Positions 49,330 to 62,400 of a stretch of DNA of 64,000 nucleotides are shown piece after piece. Source of the DNA: Nereocystis luetkeana (Eukaryota; Sar; Phaeophyceae; Laminariales; Laminariaceae); the NCBI GenBank assembly GCA_031213475.1, contig JARUPZ010000034.1, forward strand, positions 5,102,547 through 5,166,546. The letters run 5' to 3'. Under the pieces are notes generated by a model, which saw only the letters and a list, made by a program, of their open reading frames with translations, was not told the DNA's origin and ran no database searches. Numbering within the stretch: the first letter of the stretch is position 1; the number at the start of each line of letters is the position of its first letter. Position numbers and translations under genes: made by a program.

Positions 49330-50255
49330 ATGAACATAAACAACATACTACTACTAATAACAAGAACGAAAATTCCAACGGTCAGTGAGTGCCTGCCGTG
49401 TGTCGATATCACAAAAAGTTACTTCTATTACTGTATGTATAGTATGAACTACGCACGCGTGACGGCAGAGGGCACTCCCTCACTCTGTGCGTCATAATAT
49501 CACACATTCCAACTCCTACAACAATACCTGGTACAGTACATGGCATAGTGCAGCAACTCAAATGTCAATATTCTTAATAATATCTCGTGCTGGTTAGTGT
49601 GCTGTTGTTTCCGGGCCGAGGATCAGATAATGGATAATGTTTAGCTGCGTTCACTGTGTGTTATGATACTTCTTGTGTATATACTGTAGGTTGCACTACT
49701 GCTGTACTCCTGTACATAATACCAGGTGCAGTTACTCGGACTGCACCTGTGGTACGAGTAGTAACTCCAGTTTTTGCCTGCACTTCGTACCAGGTAGGCA
49801 TAAAGTTACATCATGCATAAATCAATCCGCGTCATTCCGAGATGCTGCCACAGGACCGCGGGGGGGAAAGTTTCCACGGCGCTTATTGGCTGCAGTGAAG
49901 AATACTGCTGTGCTGCGGTTGTGTAATTATGCTTATTAATATTAATAGTAGCGCAGGCAACATCCATCCAGCCGCCCGACGAAACAACCACCACACGTCA
50001 ACACTAAAGCTCAGAAATGTGTACACACATCGAACCATATTGCTACCTAAACTCCTTCCCAGTGTCGAAATGAAGACCAAACCAGCGCGTTGGGATTTCT
50101 GGACGAAATTACCAGAAAAGGCTGTTTTTCATGTCTGTATTTACTTGTGGTTTTAGTATATACCCCCCCCTCTGCCTGGGTCTCGCGAATGAATAGAAGT
50201 AGAGGGGTATCGGGAAAACTTTTTTCGTGGACCCCTGATCGGACAGGTCATCGAT
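49330..50255. other. Intergenic DNA, no gene recognised
   Basis: Scars at 49526 and 49788; otherwise no repeats or domains recognised. Confidence 0.4.
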
Positions 50256-50261
50256 CCCCAC

Positions 50262-50470
50262 CTAGTCTATGAATTGGTCTAGATCTTTCAGGACAGACAT
50301 ATTCCTGATCTGCATGATATGTATGATCTGTATGATCTGTATGATCTGTATGATATAGCTCATGTTGCCGCGTGGGAGCGGCATAAACTTGTATGATCTG
50401 ACAGGACACAAATGCGTTTTTCTGGGTTGCTCGATCTGTACTATAGACAGATCTCGCACAACAGCTCGAA
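50262..50470. repeat. GATC-rich repeat, family G
   Basis: GTCTAGATCTTTCAGGACAG, four tandem TGTATGATC units, TAGCTCATGTTGCCGCGTGG. Confidence 0.75.
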
Positions 50471-50656
50471 ACAGCAGCTTTATTTAGGTTCTAGATTGTC
50501 TACATCGTGATACGTCCGTCATGTGCAACCATATATCAAAACACGACGACAACGACGACGATGGCGCCAATCCTGATGGCGACAACGCCAACAAGCGAGG
50601 GGAAACCCAGGAACCCCGCGGTCACCGCTCTGCCCGGTACACGCACTACCGTGTCA

Positions 50657-50880
50657 CACGGGTGAAAAGATAACACAACTCCGCCGCCGAATTTCCAAGC
50701 CGATTTTCTCGACAAGTGGAAGCGGGTGTAAAAAAACACCGACTATGGTGCATCTCCTGGAAATATATGTCGCCGAGATCTGTCCAAGCCCGCCTTTTTC
50801 GTTGTTTGTACCCCCATTGTTTTTTGGAGAAAACCGCGACTCGGGAAATCAGTTCGGGGGGGGGTGGGGGTGTTGTCGCT
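50657..50880. mobile_element. Family F MITE, diverged
   Basis: AAAGATAACACAACTCCGCC...GGAAATCAGTTCGGGGGGGG. Confidence 0.6.
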
Positions 50881-52225
50881 ATTAATAGAATAATAGATTG
50901 TTTTATGGTATCCATGTTTCCCTCTCTCTGCTGTGCCCATCTGCTGATTTTGAAGGAATGCTAACTGACTATAACCTATATATCCGAAGTTGATGGAGCC
51001 CGTGCTCGGCTTCCATGTGGAGAGACGAGAGCCGCACAGTCGTTGTGACGCCCCGCTCGCCGCCTCTCCGCGGTTCCCGCATGTTCCTGTCGGAAAGGAG
51101 GAGACCGGCTCCTTGGTGGATTGATGGAATGGTTGATATAATTGATAGATTGGCTGATTGGTTGGTAGGTCGACCCTTCCAACTAAAATGTTAATTACAT
51201 GCGTGAGTTTCGATTCATGGCGATCATCCCTTTTCCAGGTGGAAAAAAAAAGAGGTGGGTTCCTCTCCTCTGATTCTGACTAGTAATAAATAGCACGTGG
51301 CGAGAGGTCCGGCCTCATCATCAGTCAGCTTCCACCAATCAATGACCTCTCCCCGCTTTTCGCAAAGTGCTCCTCTTTCTGACCGAGCACACTGTCCTCG
51401 GTTATATGTTAGAGCGCTTGATGCAAGACCCCCCCCCCCTCGAACTCCCCGCGACTCCGACCAACCAATCCGCTCCTCCCCCCTCCACAATAGGCAGTCG
51501 AGGCATTCTACGATGTAGATCCACCCTAATTTTTCTGAGGCTCCTCACATAAGGAGCTCCATACCTCACCCGAAAACTGACTTGAGCGAAAGTAACATTG
51601 CATCCCGATAAATGATCCCATGGCCCAAGTATACAAAAAACGTCTTTTTCCGGAAGAAGGTTGGCATTCCGACGATTTACCCCCGTCACTGAGACAACAG
51701 TTCAGCGGCAATGTGCTACCTCTATCGTAGAACGCGTAAGTCGCTAAACGAAACGGCAGAGTCGACAGAGGCCAACCCACACTGGTGAGAGACTCATCCC
51801 ACCCTAAGGGTCGCACGTGTTGGGACTTTTTTTGCCGACGGGTTCACCTCCTCAAAAAGTGAGCAACTAGCGATTGGTATCGCAAATTTTGCTACTGTAC
51901 GTACCAGGTACCAGGTAGTATATTTTGTTTTGGAACCAATTCATAGGAGCTGTTTGGTCGGGTTCCGCTAACAAAATTCTTCGAAGTAATGTTTCGGGGG
52001 GCATATTGGGCTCCTCGTGTGATTGGAGAGCTCAGAAAGTGAAGCACCAGCCCTATAATGCGCTCAGAAAATAAGCCACCACCCCTATATGGCACTACCC
52101 CGATAAGACACCACCCCTACACCAAGACATCGCCCCCCCCTGCCTACGACATGTACCACGACATGGGGGCAGTTCTTTTTGGCCAAAACCTTTCTGGCTG
52201 ACGGGGTTCCTCGGTCCAGGAGCTT
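50881..52225. other. Intergenic DNA; small dispersed repeat 51525-51690
   Basis: GATCCCATGGCCCAAGTATA and GGAGCTCCATACCTCACCCG also occur, inverted or diverged, near 34560-34740 and 60190. No gene. Confidence 0.45.
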
Positions 52226-52489
52226 TTACCCTGTGCCTAAATATGAGGACATTTTTTATGTTAATATGTAATCCCAGCTGTCGTTATATTTTGGTACAGC
52301 CTGGTACCTAATACGTTTGGAATCCACATCGATGTTTCACGACATGATTCGCCGTACGCATACCTCAGCTACACGTATTTATATCGGATCGGCCATCGGG
52401 TGAAGCTTGAATGCTTTCTCAAAGCCATCTTTTGGGTTCAGGTGTGCCTCAGGGTTGTGCAAGCTCATCTTCGCAGTGAGTGGTGAATA

Positions 52490-52850
52490 CCGGAAATGAA
52501 AAGCATTAGGGTAAGACTGGTGCCCGGGGCATGCCCACACGGCGAGAGTCACCTCCATGTACTTTGAATGATGGTGCACGCGTATATAGACGATTTTTTT
52601 TGTAGCGTGGTGTCCAATCCGAGAATTGTGCTCGGTTCCCCTCACTGTCTCTTGCTCTTTGGTTTAGTGTGCCCTCAAGTTAATGGGATGACGTTGTTGG
52701 GAAGACGGTGGCAAGCCCACACCGCGAGAGTTGCCCCCCTATTTGAACGAGAATGTCCGCGGAGACGATGTTTGTGACATGGTGTCCAATCCGAGAGCCG
52801 AACTCGGGTTGCCTCAGTGTCTTACTCTGGTTTAGAATTGGTCTGACATG
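52490..52850. repeat. ~185-bp diverged tandem duplication
   Basis: GTGTCCAATCCGAGA followed by CTCGG..CCTCA and GTTTAG occurs near 52607 and 52781, with similar upstream GCCCACACSGCGAGAGT. Confidence 0.65.
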
Positions 52851-53164
52851 TTTCTGTGAGCGCCGATGAATGATGTTGGTCTGCCTTTCTCTACTACTGT
52901 AGGGGGTCATGTTGAAGGTCGGATGGAGGCCTTGATTTTAATTGTTGTCTTTCAGACATACTATATGCTATAGCAGTAAAAAAAAAAACATACATTTTTC
53001 TACGTACATGGGCAAAGACGCAAACCGTTATGACATTTCGCCAAAAACACCAGCATGATGTATCTCATCTCGTGATACATCTGGAATACCGGTAATGCGG
53101 CCCTCCTGTTAGATTATCGGGAGAGCAGACCACAGGCCTACCAAAGGAAAACCTTGAACACTTC

Positions 53165-53396
53165 GCACAGATCATCTATAGATCATTCCCATCGTTCATG
53201 ACCTAGATCACTCAAGGCAGATCCGTGCCCGATCCTGCATGTTTAGCTCATGCTACCGGGTCGGGCCCATACAATTCGCGTGATATAGCGCATGATTCCT
53301 GGGTTGGATATGTGGGTTGGATCTGTGGGTTGGATCTGTGCCATATAGATCCTGCGCAACCTCTCACAACGGTAGCCGGGGAGCTATTACGGGGAA
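53165..53396. repeat. GATC-rich repeat, family G, split by family B
   Basis: GATCATCTATAGATCATTCC...CCTGCGCAACCTCTCACAAC GGTAGCCGG; continues after 53491 with ATCTGGATCATGATCTG. Confidence 0.7.
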
Positions 53397-53491
53397 CCAT
53401 TGTATATAGGACCTACGGTAAATACTAAAACCTACATATTTACCTATTTTTACTAACACTATTTGGTCATATTTACTATGGTCCCCCGTAT
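53397..53491. mobile_element. Family B MITE
   Basis: TTACGGGGAACCATTG...CTATGGTCCCCCGTA, TA flanks. Confidence 0.88.
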
Positions 53492-53894
53492 AGATAATCT
53501 GGATCATGATCTGTTCGATGTGTGCAACATCCTAACGAACGCCACTGGCGTTGCTTCGAGTTTGAAGAGTCTAAAAGGCGCCAACCCATATTGTGTGCAT
53601 ATTGAGCGGGTCAGCCCATTACCCCAACCGGCCGGCTCCATTCTTTAACACGTTTTTCTCCTGGTAACTAAACGTGGCTTTGCTGCTTCGTTGTGCTATC
53701 CCCACCCTTCCCCGCTGATGCGATCAAGACACGGATACTACAGGGGAACGGATTGGATCGGATTCAAGAGACGAACTGATTCACCAACACACATGTTATA
53801 TCCTTGCCCCCGCCACTTCGCCGATCCGACACTTCTTCTAGCAAGCACCAACCCACACTTCGTACTCCGTAGTAGAGGCGGTCGCGGCCGCGGC

Positions 53895-53931
<37 letters not shown>

Positions 53932-54480
53932 CTACGACTACCGCTACCACTGCCACCAACACAACCATCTACCGCAAGCCCTTCACCAACACTGCCAGGA
54001 GAGGTAGCAGAAGCAGCAACAAAAGCAGCAGCAGCAGTCCTCAAACGGGAGCCAGGGACGCCTGAAAATTCCCCCACGCCCCACGAACTGCTACCACTCC
54101 CACTACTACTACCGCCCACTACCAATAGCACAGGCACTAGCACTAGCAACACCACTATCAATAGCTCTAACACTAACTCTACCAATACCAGGAATGGTAG
54201 CAGAAGCAGTAGCGGCAGCGGTAGCGATAGCGATAGCGGCAGCGATAGCGATAGCGATAGCGGCAGCGGCAGGGAAAACGGCAGAGGCAGTAGCGGCAGT
54301 CCTCAAGCGGGAGCCAGGGACCCCCGTAAAGTCCTCCCGCGCTCCAGAGACCACTACCGCCCCCAGAACCTCCAAAAATGTATACCACAAGCACAGGCAC
54401 AAGCACTAGCGAATGGTAGCAGCAGCAGCGGCAGCGGTGGCAGTAGCAGCGGCGGCGGCGGCAGCCCTCAAGCGGGAACC
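53895..54480. repeat. Triplet/hexamer repeats with three copies of a 50-bp block
   Basis: (AGC)n at 53899-53932 and (AGCGAT)n at 54210-54275. The block CCTCAARCGGGARCCARGGA appears near 54036, 54301 and 54466. Could be low-complexity coding DNA of the unknown gene. Confidence 0.7.
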
Positions 54481-54781
54481 AAGGAACCCTGCAAGTTCCT
54501 CCCGCGCTCCAAAGACTGCTGCGACGGGTGCGCAAGCCGCCCCGGCGGTCGCTCCACCGATTCCACAGGCAGCGGAAGCCGCGCGCCCGACACCACATCG
54601 TACCCTCGCCGTCCGGCCCCCTCGTCCCACAGCATCTGGGAGCGAATGCGCGGGTCCGACTTGGAAACCCTTTCTCTCGCCCCGAGGATGTTGATGAACG
54701 TGCTGCTGCGCCTCTCGCACTGCGCACCGCCGTCGTCGTCGTTGTTGGCAGGGTCTCGCCCTGCCGGGCGTGTCCGCTCTT
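54468..54781 (-). CDS. Unknown gene, possible terminal exon
   Basis: An open frame encodes NNDDDGGAQCERRSSTFINI, then SDPRIRSQMLWDEG and RRGYDVVSGARLPLPVE, ending at TGA (54470-54468). Four AGs (54783, 54780, 54762 and 54756) give the phase required by exon e, but none has a good pyrimidine tract, so the 5' border is uncertain. The coding end runs into an Ala/Ser triplet-repeat block. It could instead belong to another gene. Confidence 0.4.
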
Positions 54782-56408
54782 CTTGCCCGGCCCTTCTCCT
54801 CCTAGCCTATATTTGTTTTTCGGGATCCGATCCCCCCAGTCGGGAGGGGAGGGTCGAGGGGAGAGGGTGTACTCATGTCATGCATGGGCGTGGTCATATC
54901 GGGGCGGGAGGGGGGACGTACTCATTTTTTTGCTGGTTTAAGTCGTTCGACCTTTGACCACGCATCGCTTTCGGGACGGAGCGCCGTTCCTACTCCTCAC
55001 AGAGACGCCTCCAGCATTTTGGGCGCTCATTACGCTCTTTCCATTCACCAGGTACCACATTTATTCATGTATTGTCCGCCTTTTCCCCTTCCTGTTTTGC
55101 CTTTAGTGGCCACCATCTTATCTCCTAGGATAACGATCGTATCCTCGCTATAATAGCATCGAAAGGTCCTTTCACATCGTCGGATTGACGAAAACAAAAA
55201 CAAAAAACATACCAGGCACAAGGTTCTCCGTCGGGATTCTGGTCGACGTGAAAATCGCGGGGGTGTCGCCAGCTAAAAAGGGAGAAGACAAATAGGCGTT
55301 CGTCCTTCGTACCAGCTTCGTGCTTGTACCTAACCACCGGGCAATACCGACGAACATTTAAAGAGCTCTTGAAATCAAAAATAAAAAGAACTGCGAGCCA
55401 CCGGGCAAGTACCCGGGCAAGCAACGCCTACCAGCCCAAACGACTTTAGAGATACACTAGGTCTATACACCACTCTGGTGGGGAATACAAGGACCTCTTG
55501 CTATTCATATTAATGCCTGAACGATCCTTATGTTTTCGTCCGAAAGTGGTATGCATACACTCATTAATTTTCTGCTGCGCCGCGCGTACCTTAGCCTGCA
55601 TGAAGTGCTCCCCGCCATTTCCCCCGATCGGCTGGCATGTTACGGCCCGGCTACCGCCGCTGCTGGCGCCGCCGCCACCAATCGCAGTAGCGGCGCCTCC
55701 AAACACACTGTACTGAGCGCGGCCTCGCGCGGGGGGGTCGGGGTGCTGCCAAGGGTTGTACCCGAACCGAGCGTGTGGTTTTCCCCGAATTTCATCGAGG
55801 CGTTTCCATCGCGCGGCAGCTTTGGCGCACGAGGCCGCCTGATAGTATAGGGGGCGCAGAGAAAGAGGAAACAGGGGTGGGGTGGATTGTTAGTTTCGGA
55901 CGGTTTCTGAAGCTCGCAACAACAACAACAACAACAACAACAACGACGAGGCAGCAGGTGGATTATATCGGTGTGAAGACGTCAAGCTTATATATGTAGG
56001 GCCGGGCACTGGCACAGTATGTACTAACTAGCAGTAGTAATACACTGATAGATCTGGCCAGTATACTATTCGTCAGTAGTTTCTATCTGACGTAAACCCA
56101 AGAAACACGCCATATCATAGTAAGGGAACCCACTAAAAGCGTTTCGGGAGGAGAGGGTAGAGAGGAGAGACAGTATTCTGCTGCAATGCAGTATGCTGAT
56201 TGACGTTGACGACAGCGGTAGAATCGCTTTTGACTGAGTCGGTCAGGTTCCTTTTTCGGTTTCCCGTTTGTCTTGTTTATCCCCCCTATTTGTCGGGATG
56301 TTTTAGAGTGATCGACGTTGAAGGAACATGCTGCAACATCGTCGGATAGCAGAACGCAACGATATCAACGACGACGACAACAGCAACAACAACAACAACA
56401 ACAACAAT

Positions 56409-56455
<47 letters not shown>

Positions 56456-59400
56456 CGGTGCGCAAAAAAGCTCAGTCTGAAATCACGCACGCCACCGCGC
56501 GAGACGCTTGCGAAGGGGTTAGCGTAACGGCAGAACGTACGGCGTCTGTGTCTGCGCCAAACCTCGGGGCTGCTACATACGTACGAACAGTATACGAAAA
56601 GGCGAGAAAGGAAATTGGTGCGCGCGACGTGAGCCATCCCGCGGTAGGGGTGCACCAGACGTTCCTGAGCCCCTCACAATAGAATCTGACTCGATACAAT
56701 ACTTGGGAAAAAATGGTTTGCGCCACCCGACCGGCACTTGTATGCGCTAGCCCTAAAACTAATATACGGGGAGTGAAATTTTCATCCTAACTGCTGGTTC
56801 AATCGGTCAGAAACCTTCCGCCCAAAAAGTGCAACCCCTACCGTGGGGTGCGCGCGACTTGAACTCTCGACACTGCCCGCTACCTCCCTCTCCCCGAAGT
56901 TGAGCAAACTTCAGCACAATGTTTCGCAGGGTAGGAAGCGTTTTCACAAATCGGACAGATCAGATAGATCATTCCCACAGTTGATGACCTATAGGTATTT
57001 CAGGGCGGATATATCATTTGTCCCTGAGCTGTATGATCTGTATGATCTGTATGATCTAGCTCATGTTGCCGGGTGAGAGCCCTATCTAACGTGTATGATC
57101 CAGCGCCTGGGTTGGATCTGTACTACTACAGATCCTGCGCAACCTCTCACAACGGCTGGTTGGGATCTTGATAATCGATTTTTATCTGATCTGTAGATGA
57201 GCTGCGTATCTGTCCCATGTGTGAAACCTTTGACCGCCATGCCTCTACAGTGCGGTAACTGCTGCGGTAGACCGCGATCCAATGTGTGACGCGTTTGACT
57301 GCCATGCCTTTACAGTGCGGTAGCTACAGCAGTTTGGGTCCACACCGGTGTCTGACTGACGGGTCTCCTGGATCAAGGCACGCTCCGATACCTTCCCAAT
57401 CCCAGTAACATTATTACACTCTGACCGGCAATATATCACCCGTTTGATAATATAATTCGAGTGAATAAGGTCACTCGATTTCCGGCCACAGAGCGGTACG
57501 TTTTATTTGTAACAATGGCCTGTTTCGTCGAGTGGCACGCAATGCTGGTAGACATATTTATTAAACATTGTCGATAATCACACTCGGGTGTTGGATGCGG
57601 GATGGACCTCCTCATACCAGTAACCTGGAAATAATTAGGCACAATCCCCCCCCCCCCCCATATTTTATATAGGTTGGGTTGGCGTCGGTCGGCAGCGACA
57701 CTGTAAAACTTGACGCTCACTACGTGAAACCAGGGTACCGTTTTTTTTGTTTTTTTTTTGGCGGTCCCCCACAGCTGGTTGTCGAGTTGGATTCATTTGT
57801 GCGAGGTAAAGAACCTTTACCCAACACTAGTGAGAAGTATTTTATCACGTAGCGTTCAAGGTAAGGCACCCAAGAGCCAGTTACATAGTTATTCCCATCA
57901 TTGCTGTCTCTGGAATTGCCCACACCGGAAATTAAATGAACTCATTGAAGCTGTCATCCATATGCAAAAGTCCGCCTCACAAGCGGTTCTTAGTACGATG
58001 CTGCTCACGCTTCATGCGACTCGCCGGACACCTCACGGCGCTTCGCTCTTGGTGCAAGCAATGCCTACCTGATCGGTGAAAACCCGACATGCTCCGTCCC
58101 GGCATTGTAGGGACGCGGGGGTCTATGATCATACGACTACGGCCATGCAGGAGAACGAGTACATCTCTCCTATCGAGTACACCACCCCCCCCCCCTCGAC
58201 ATATTACTACGGCCATGCACGACATGAGTACACCCCCCCCCCGCGCACCCGGTACCGTAGTCAATAGTCAAGCGACTGCGAAAGGCAAGCCGCAAACCAC
58301 TACGTCCCCACGCCCGCGCTCAAATGCTGGAGCCGTCTCTACTAGGAGTCAGGAACGGTGCTCCTCCGTCTCCAAAAGGGTTGCGAGGTCAACGGTCGAA
58401 CGGCTAAGGCAAGTAATCGAGTGAGTACGCCCGGCTCCCTCTCCCTCGCCACAGGAGCATGCGAACCCACAAAACCGTGAGCTTGCTCCCATCGACCCTG
58501 CTCGGGATACCTCAAAAGGAGCGCTGAGATCGCACAGGTATGGTGCCATCGTTTTTGCAGCGGCTGATTTTTTCCAGAGCAAGAGGGAGGTTGGTTGCCA
58601 GTAACACCGAACGACAAGGCGCCTTTTCCTAGGGGTAAAAAAAAAAGTGGTCAAATAGCCCTCCGAAAAAAAAAGAGAGACGAAAAAAAAACTTTCGGTT
58701 ATACCTGGTAGGTAGCAAGCACTATTGCCGTTCGTTGTCGAGAAAACTATCAATAGCGCTGAAGAAAAACGATCGCACCCTTGCGTTAAATTCAACGCCT
58801 TTTTGCGGAAACCCCGGGGGGTCTCCCTTGATCTCCGAAGCAAATACATCGGGCGGCCCGCTCTCATCCCTGTCTGCAGTGCACCGCTGTACATGTACCT
58901 AAATATGGCCGCAATATTCGAAGTTTTTTTTTCTGTCCCCACGACGGTCGTGCGTGCGGTCTTAAACGGGTTTTTAAGAAAAAAAAAAAACGGTCGTGGG
59001 AAGTTTGAGGCTTGTTATTCTTTCTCAAAAGTTAAAAAGAAAAGAAAAGAAAATAAAAAGAAAGAAGAGAAAAAGGAAACTTGACCGAAGAAACGGGGGG
59101 TCGGGTTTGGAGGCCACATTCAAGATCACGCACATGATATCTAATACCAGATACGCCGTACTGTAGTACTGTAGCTTGCTGCTCAATGGTGCCAGCGAAA
59201 CAATAAACTGAGCTGATATAAGGCTCAGCCCTTTTAGGGCAAACTGCAGCCAGTCCCGTTTTGGGGACGAACTGCTCCAATAGAACTGCAATCCCGTTCC
59301 GGGGACGAACTGCTCAAATAGAACCGCAGTCCAGTTTTGGGGACAAACTGCTCAAATTCTAAGTGTTTTCTCCCCTAAACGCCGACTGAGCGCAGGCCTC

Positions 59401-62400
59401 AAAAGGGTTATACCGGTAGTCTGGGTAGGTACGAGGCAAGGGGTTGCTACACAACTCGTGCCTTAACCCCTAAAGGGCTGCAGTCCCGTTTTGGGGACGA
59501 TTTACTTAAAATTTGACTTGTTTGTCCCCGCAATGGGACTGCGGCCCTAATTGGGTTAACCCGTTTAGGACTGCTATCACGTTTTGGGGACGATTTACTT
59601 AGAATTTGACTAGTTGGTTCCCAGAATGGGACCGCGGTTCTAAATGGGCTAAGGGCGAAGGCCAAATATCCCGCTGTTCGGAAGGGGGGGGGGGGGTTGT
59701 TGTAAGACTTACTGTAGTTTGGGTTGGCATGTGGTCAACCTGTTTACCAGCGGCTCCAGCATATAAATGAATACCTTAGCAGAGCCTCGACGTCAAATTT
59801 GGCTTTTCTTGCTATTTACGGAGATCCACAGCAGTGAATAGTACCCGCAAAACCCCGCAAAAAAAAAAACGGTTTCGTGCATTTATGTCGAGAACCACTG
59901 CGTGAGTCGAAAAGGTTGTCTGTGTGAAACATGCGGTTAGTGACAGGCTTCCCATCGATGCTACATTTGTATTATTCAGAAACACATCTGGAAACCTCTC
60001 TCTCTCTCTCTCCGTTTTTGGGCTTACCACTCTGTCCGGAACAATAAACACCGTTTGATATCGGTCTCAGATTCCAAAGGGGTCTTATGTTTTCGAGTCA
60101 AAGTGACAGCGCTACGGTAGCGGGCGCCTTGTTTCTGTTCGGGATGCGCGCTTGCCTTGTAGGGGTAGCGCCTAAATTTTGTGAGGATTTTCACTTGACT
60201 ATAGTACAAGAGCTCCATACATCACCCGAAAAAAAGAAGAGCTCAAAAAGTGCAACCCGATGAACTGCTACGTCAAAGCCTATATATTTAAGTACATATT
60301 AGGTACACTATGAATAATAATATACCAGGTAAAACACTGAAGGTATTCCAACAAGGTTTTGGCTCAAGGAGCCCTGGTCAGTCAGAAACATTTTGGGGCA
60401 AAAAATAGTGGCGATGTATCGTATTCGGCACGCCTCGTTTTTCGAGACGAAAAAAGGCGTCGTCGGATCGATCCGGCGCCTGACAGATTGTCCATGACCT
60501 CTACAAGTACGCCCTCTTAAAAACTAAAGTGGGGGAGATGATCTTAGCATCAGAACTGGATAAAAGTCGTTTTCGGTACGAGTTCGAGTGGAGAGTCGTG
60601 ACAAAAGTAAGGTCCAAATTTTCAAACCTGGAGAAAAAAAACATTGTAACTGAAAAAAACAAGAAAAAAATGATTTTCTTCTTAAACAAGACTGCATGCA
60701 GTTCTCTTATGCCCCCCCCCCCCCCCACCCCCCCGAAGGAGCCCCTTTTAAGGATCTCTGGTCAAAAGTGCAAAAAAAACTGCAGGCCAAAAAAGTGCTG
60801 AATGCCTCTCGTATATATCGCATACCAATCTGGGCGTAAATGTGATGACCGCATAGCATTCATGAAGAGCGTCTAAACGGAGTGAAGGTGTTGGCCTGCT
60901 GACCTTTCGGGGTAAAGGACCGATCGATGACCCAGCCCAGGGTAATCCTTACAACACCCCCCCCCCCTCCCTGAACGCTTATTTTATATAGGATGGGTTG
61001 GCGTCGGTTGGCAACGACACTGTAAAACTTGACGCTCACTACGTGAGCTAGACAACCAGGGTACCGTTTTATGTTTTTTTTCGGCGGTCGCCCACAGCTG
61101 GTTGTCGAGTTAGATCATTTGCGCGAGGTGAAGAACCTTTCCTCCGCACAAGTGAGAATGATCGTATCACGTACCGTTCAAGGTAGGGCACCCAAGAGGC
61201 AGTTACATGGTGCTCCCATTGCTGTCTCTGGAATTGCCTACACCGGAAATTAAATTAACTCAATGAAGCTGTCACCCATATGCAAGTCCGCCTCACAAGC
61301 GGTTCTTAGTACGATGCTGCTCACGCTTCATGCGACTCGCCGGACACCTCACAGCGCTTCGCGCTTGGTGCAAGCAATGTCTGCCTGGTCGGTGAAAACC
61401 CGACATGCTCCGTCCCGGCATTGTAGGGATGCGAGGGTCCTTGGTCATACGACTACGGCCATGCATGAGAACGAGTACATATCTCCTAACAAGTACACCC
61501 TCCCCCTGAACAGCGGAATATTTGGGGCGTCGGTACCGTATTCGGGCGTAATACGCTGACATACACACTTCGTTTCAATACCTGGGGAACCAGGGAGACA
61601 TACGTGTTCAGGGACTCACGCGCAAGCGCTTCTATGAAATAAACGTTCGAAGTGAGATTCGAACCCATGTCCTCCCGACGACGCCAAGTGTGAAGGTGTT
61701 ACCTACTGAGCTATTGCGGTAAAAGAACGATGGATTACCCAGCCCAGGGTAATCCTTACAAAACAACGGCCTTTCTATTTCGGCCCAGAGAGTGGTATGT
61801 ATATCAGTCCTCACTTGTGTCCCCCCCCTCTTTTTTTGCTCACCTCTTTGGCCTCCCTTAGCGAACTCCTTTCGGCGTGCACCTCCGACGAAGGGTTAAA
61901 GGGGGAACCCTCTGGGTAGCAATTCCTCATTATAAAGTCCAGCCTATATAATATATATGAAATAAATAAACAGAAGCAACAGCTGTAATGAGATCGAGGA
62001 ATAGAGAAGAAACTCGTCTTTGCAAGCTGTTGTGTGATGTTTCAAATCGCGGCGCGTACTACTACGGGTTTTGAATGGCCTTATGCAGGAAACATGTATA
62101 ATATATCAGGTATACACATATGTACTGCCGGTCGGTGCAATAAAAGAATGCGGCATTCACAGCAGATACGTACGTACGTACCTGGTACGACATTGGGGAT
62201 AATTGCTGTTGCTACAGCACGCAAAAAGGACGCGCACTTTTGTTTTCGCGTGGAAATGAGGGGGGGGGGGGATAATTCAACGAATTTCGACGAACCAGCA
62301 GGAATGATGAATGAACTAAACCCTCTGCTCAATGAATATGGAGGCATGTATATATCGAGGGGGGGGGCGGGGGGGGGGGGGCTCGATATCAGGTGTACTC

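Noticed and set aside
53838-54720. Ala/Val-rich frames on both strands
   Set aside because: Triplet and hexamer repeats keep several frames open; only the segment ending at 54468 looks protein-like.
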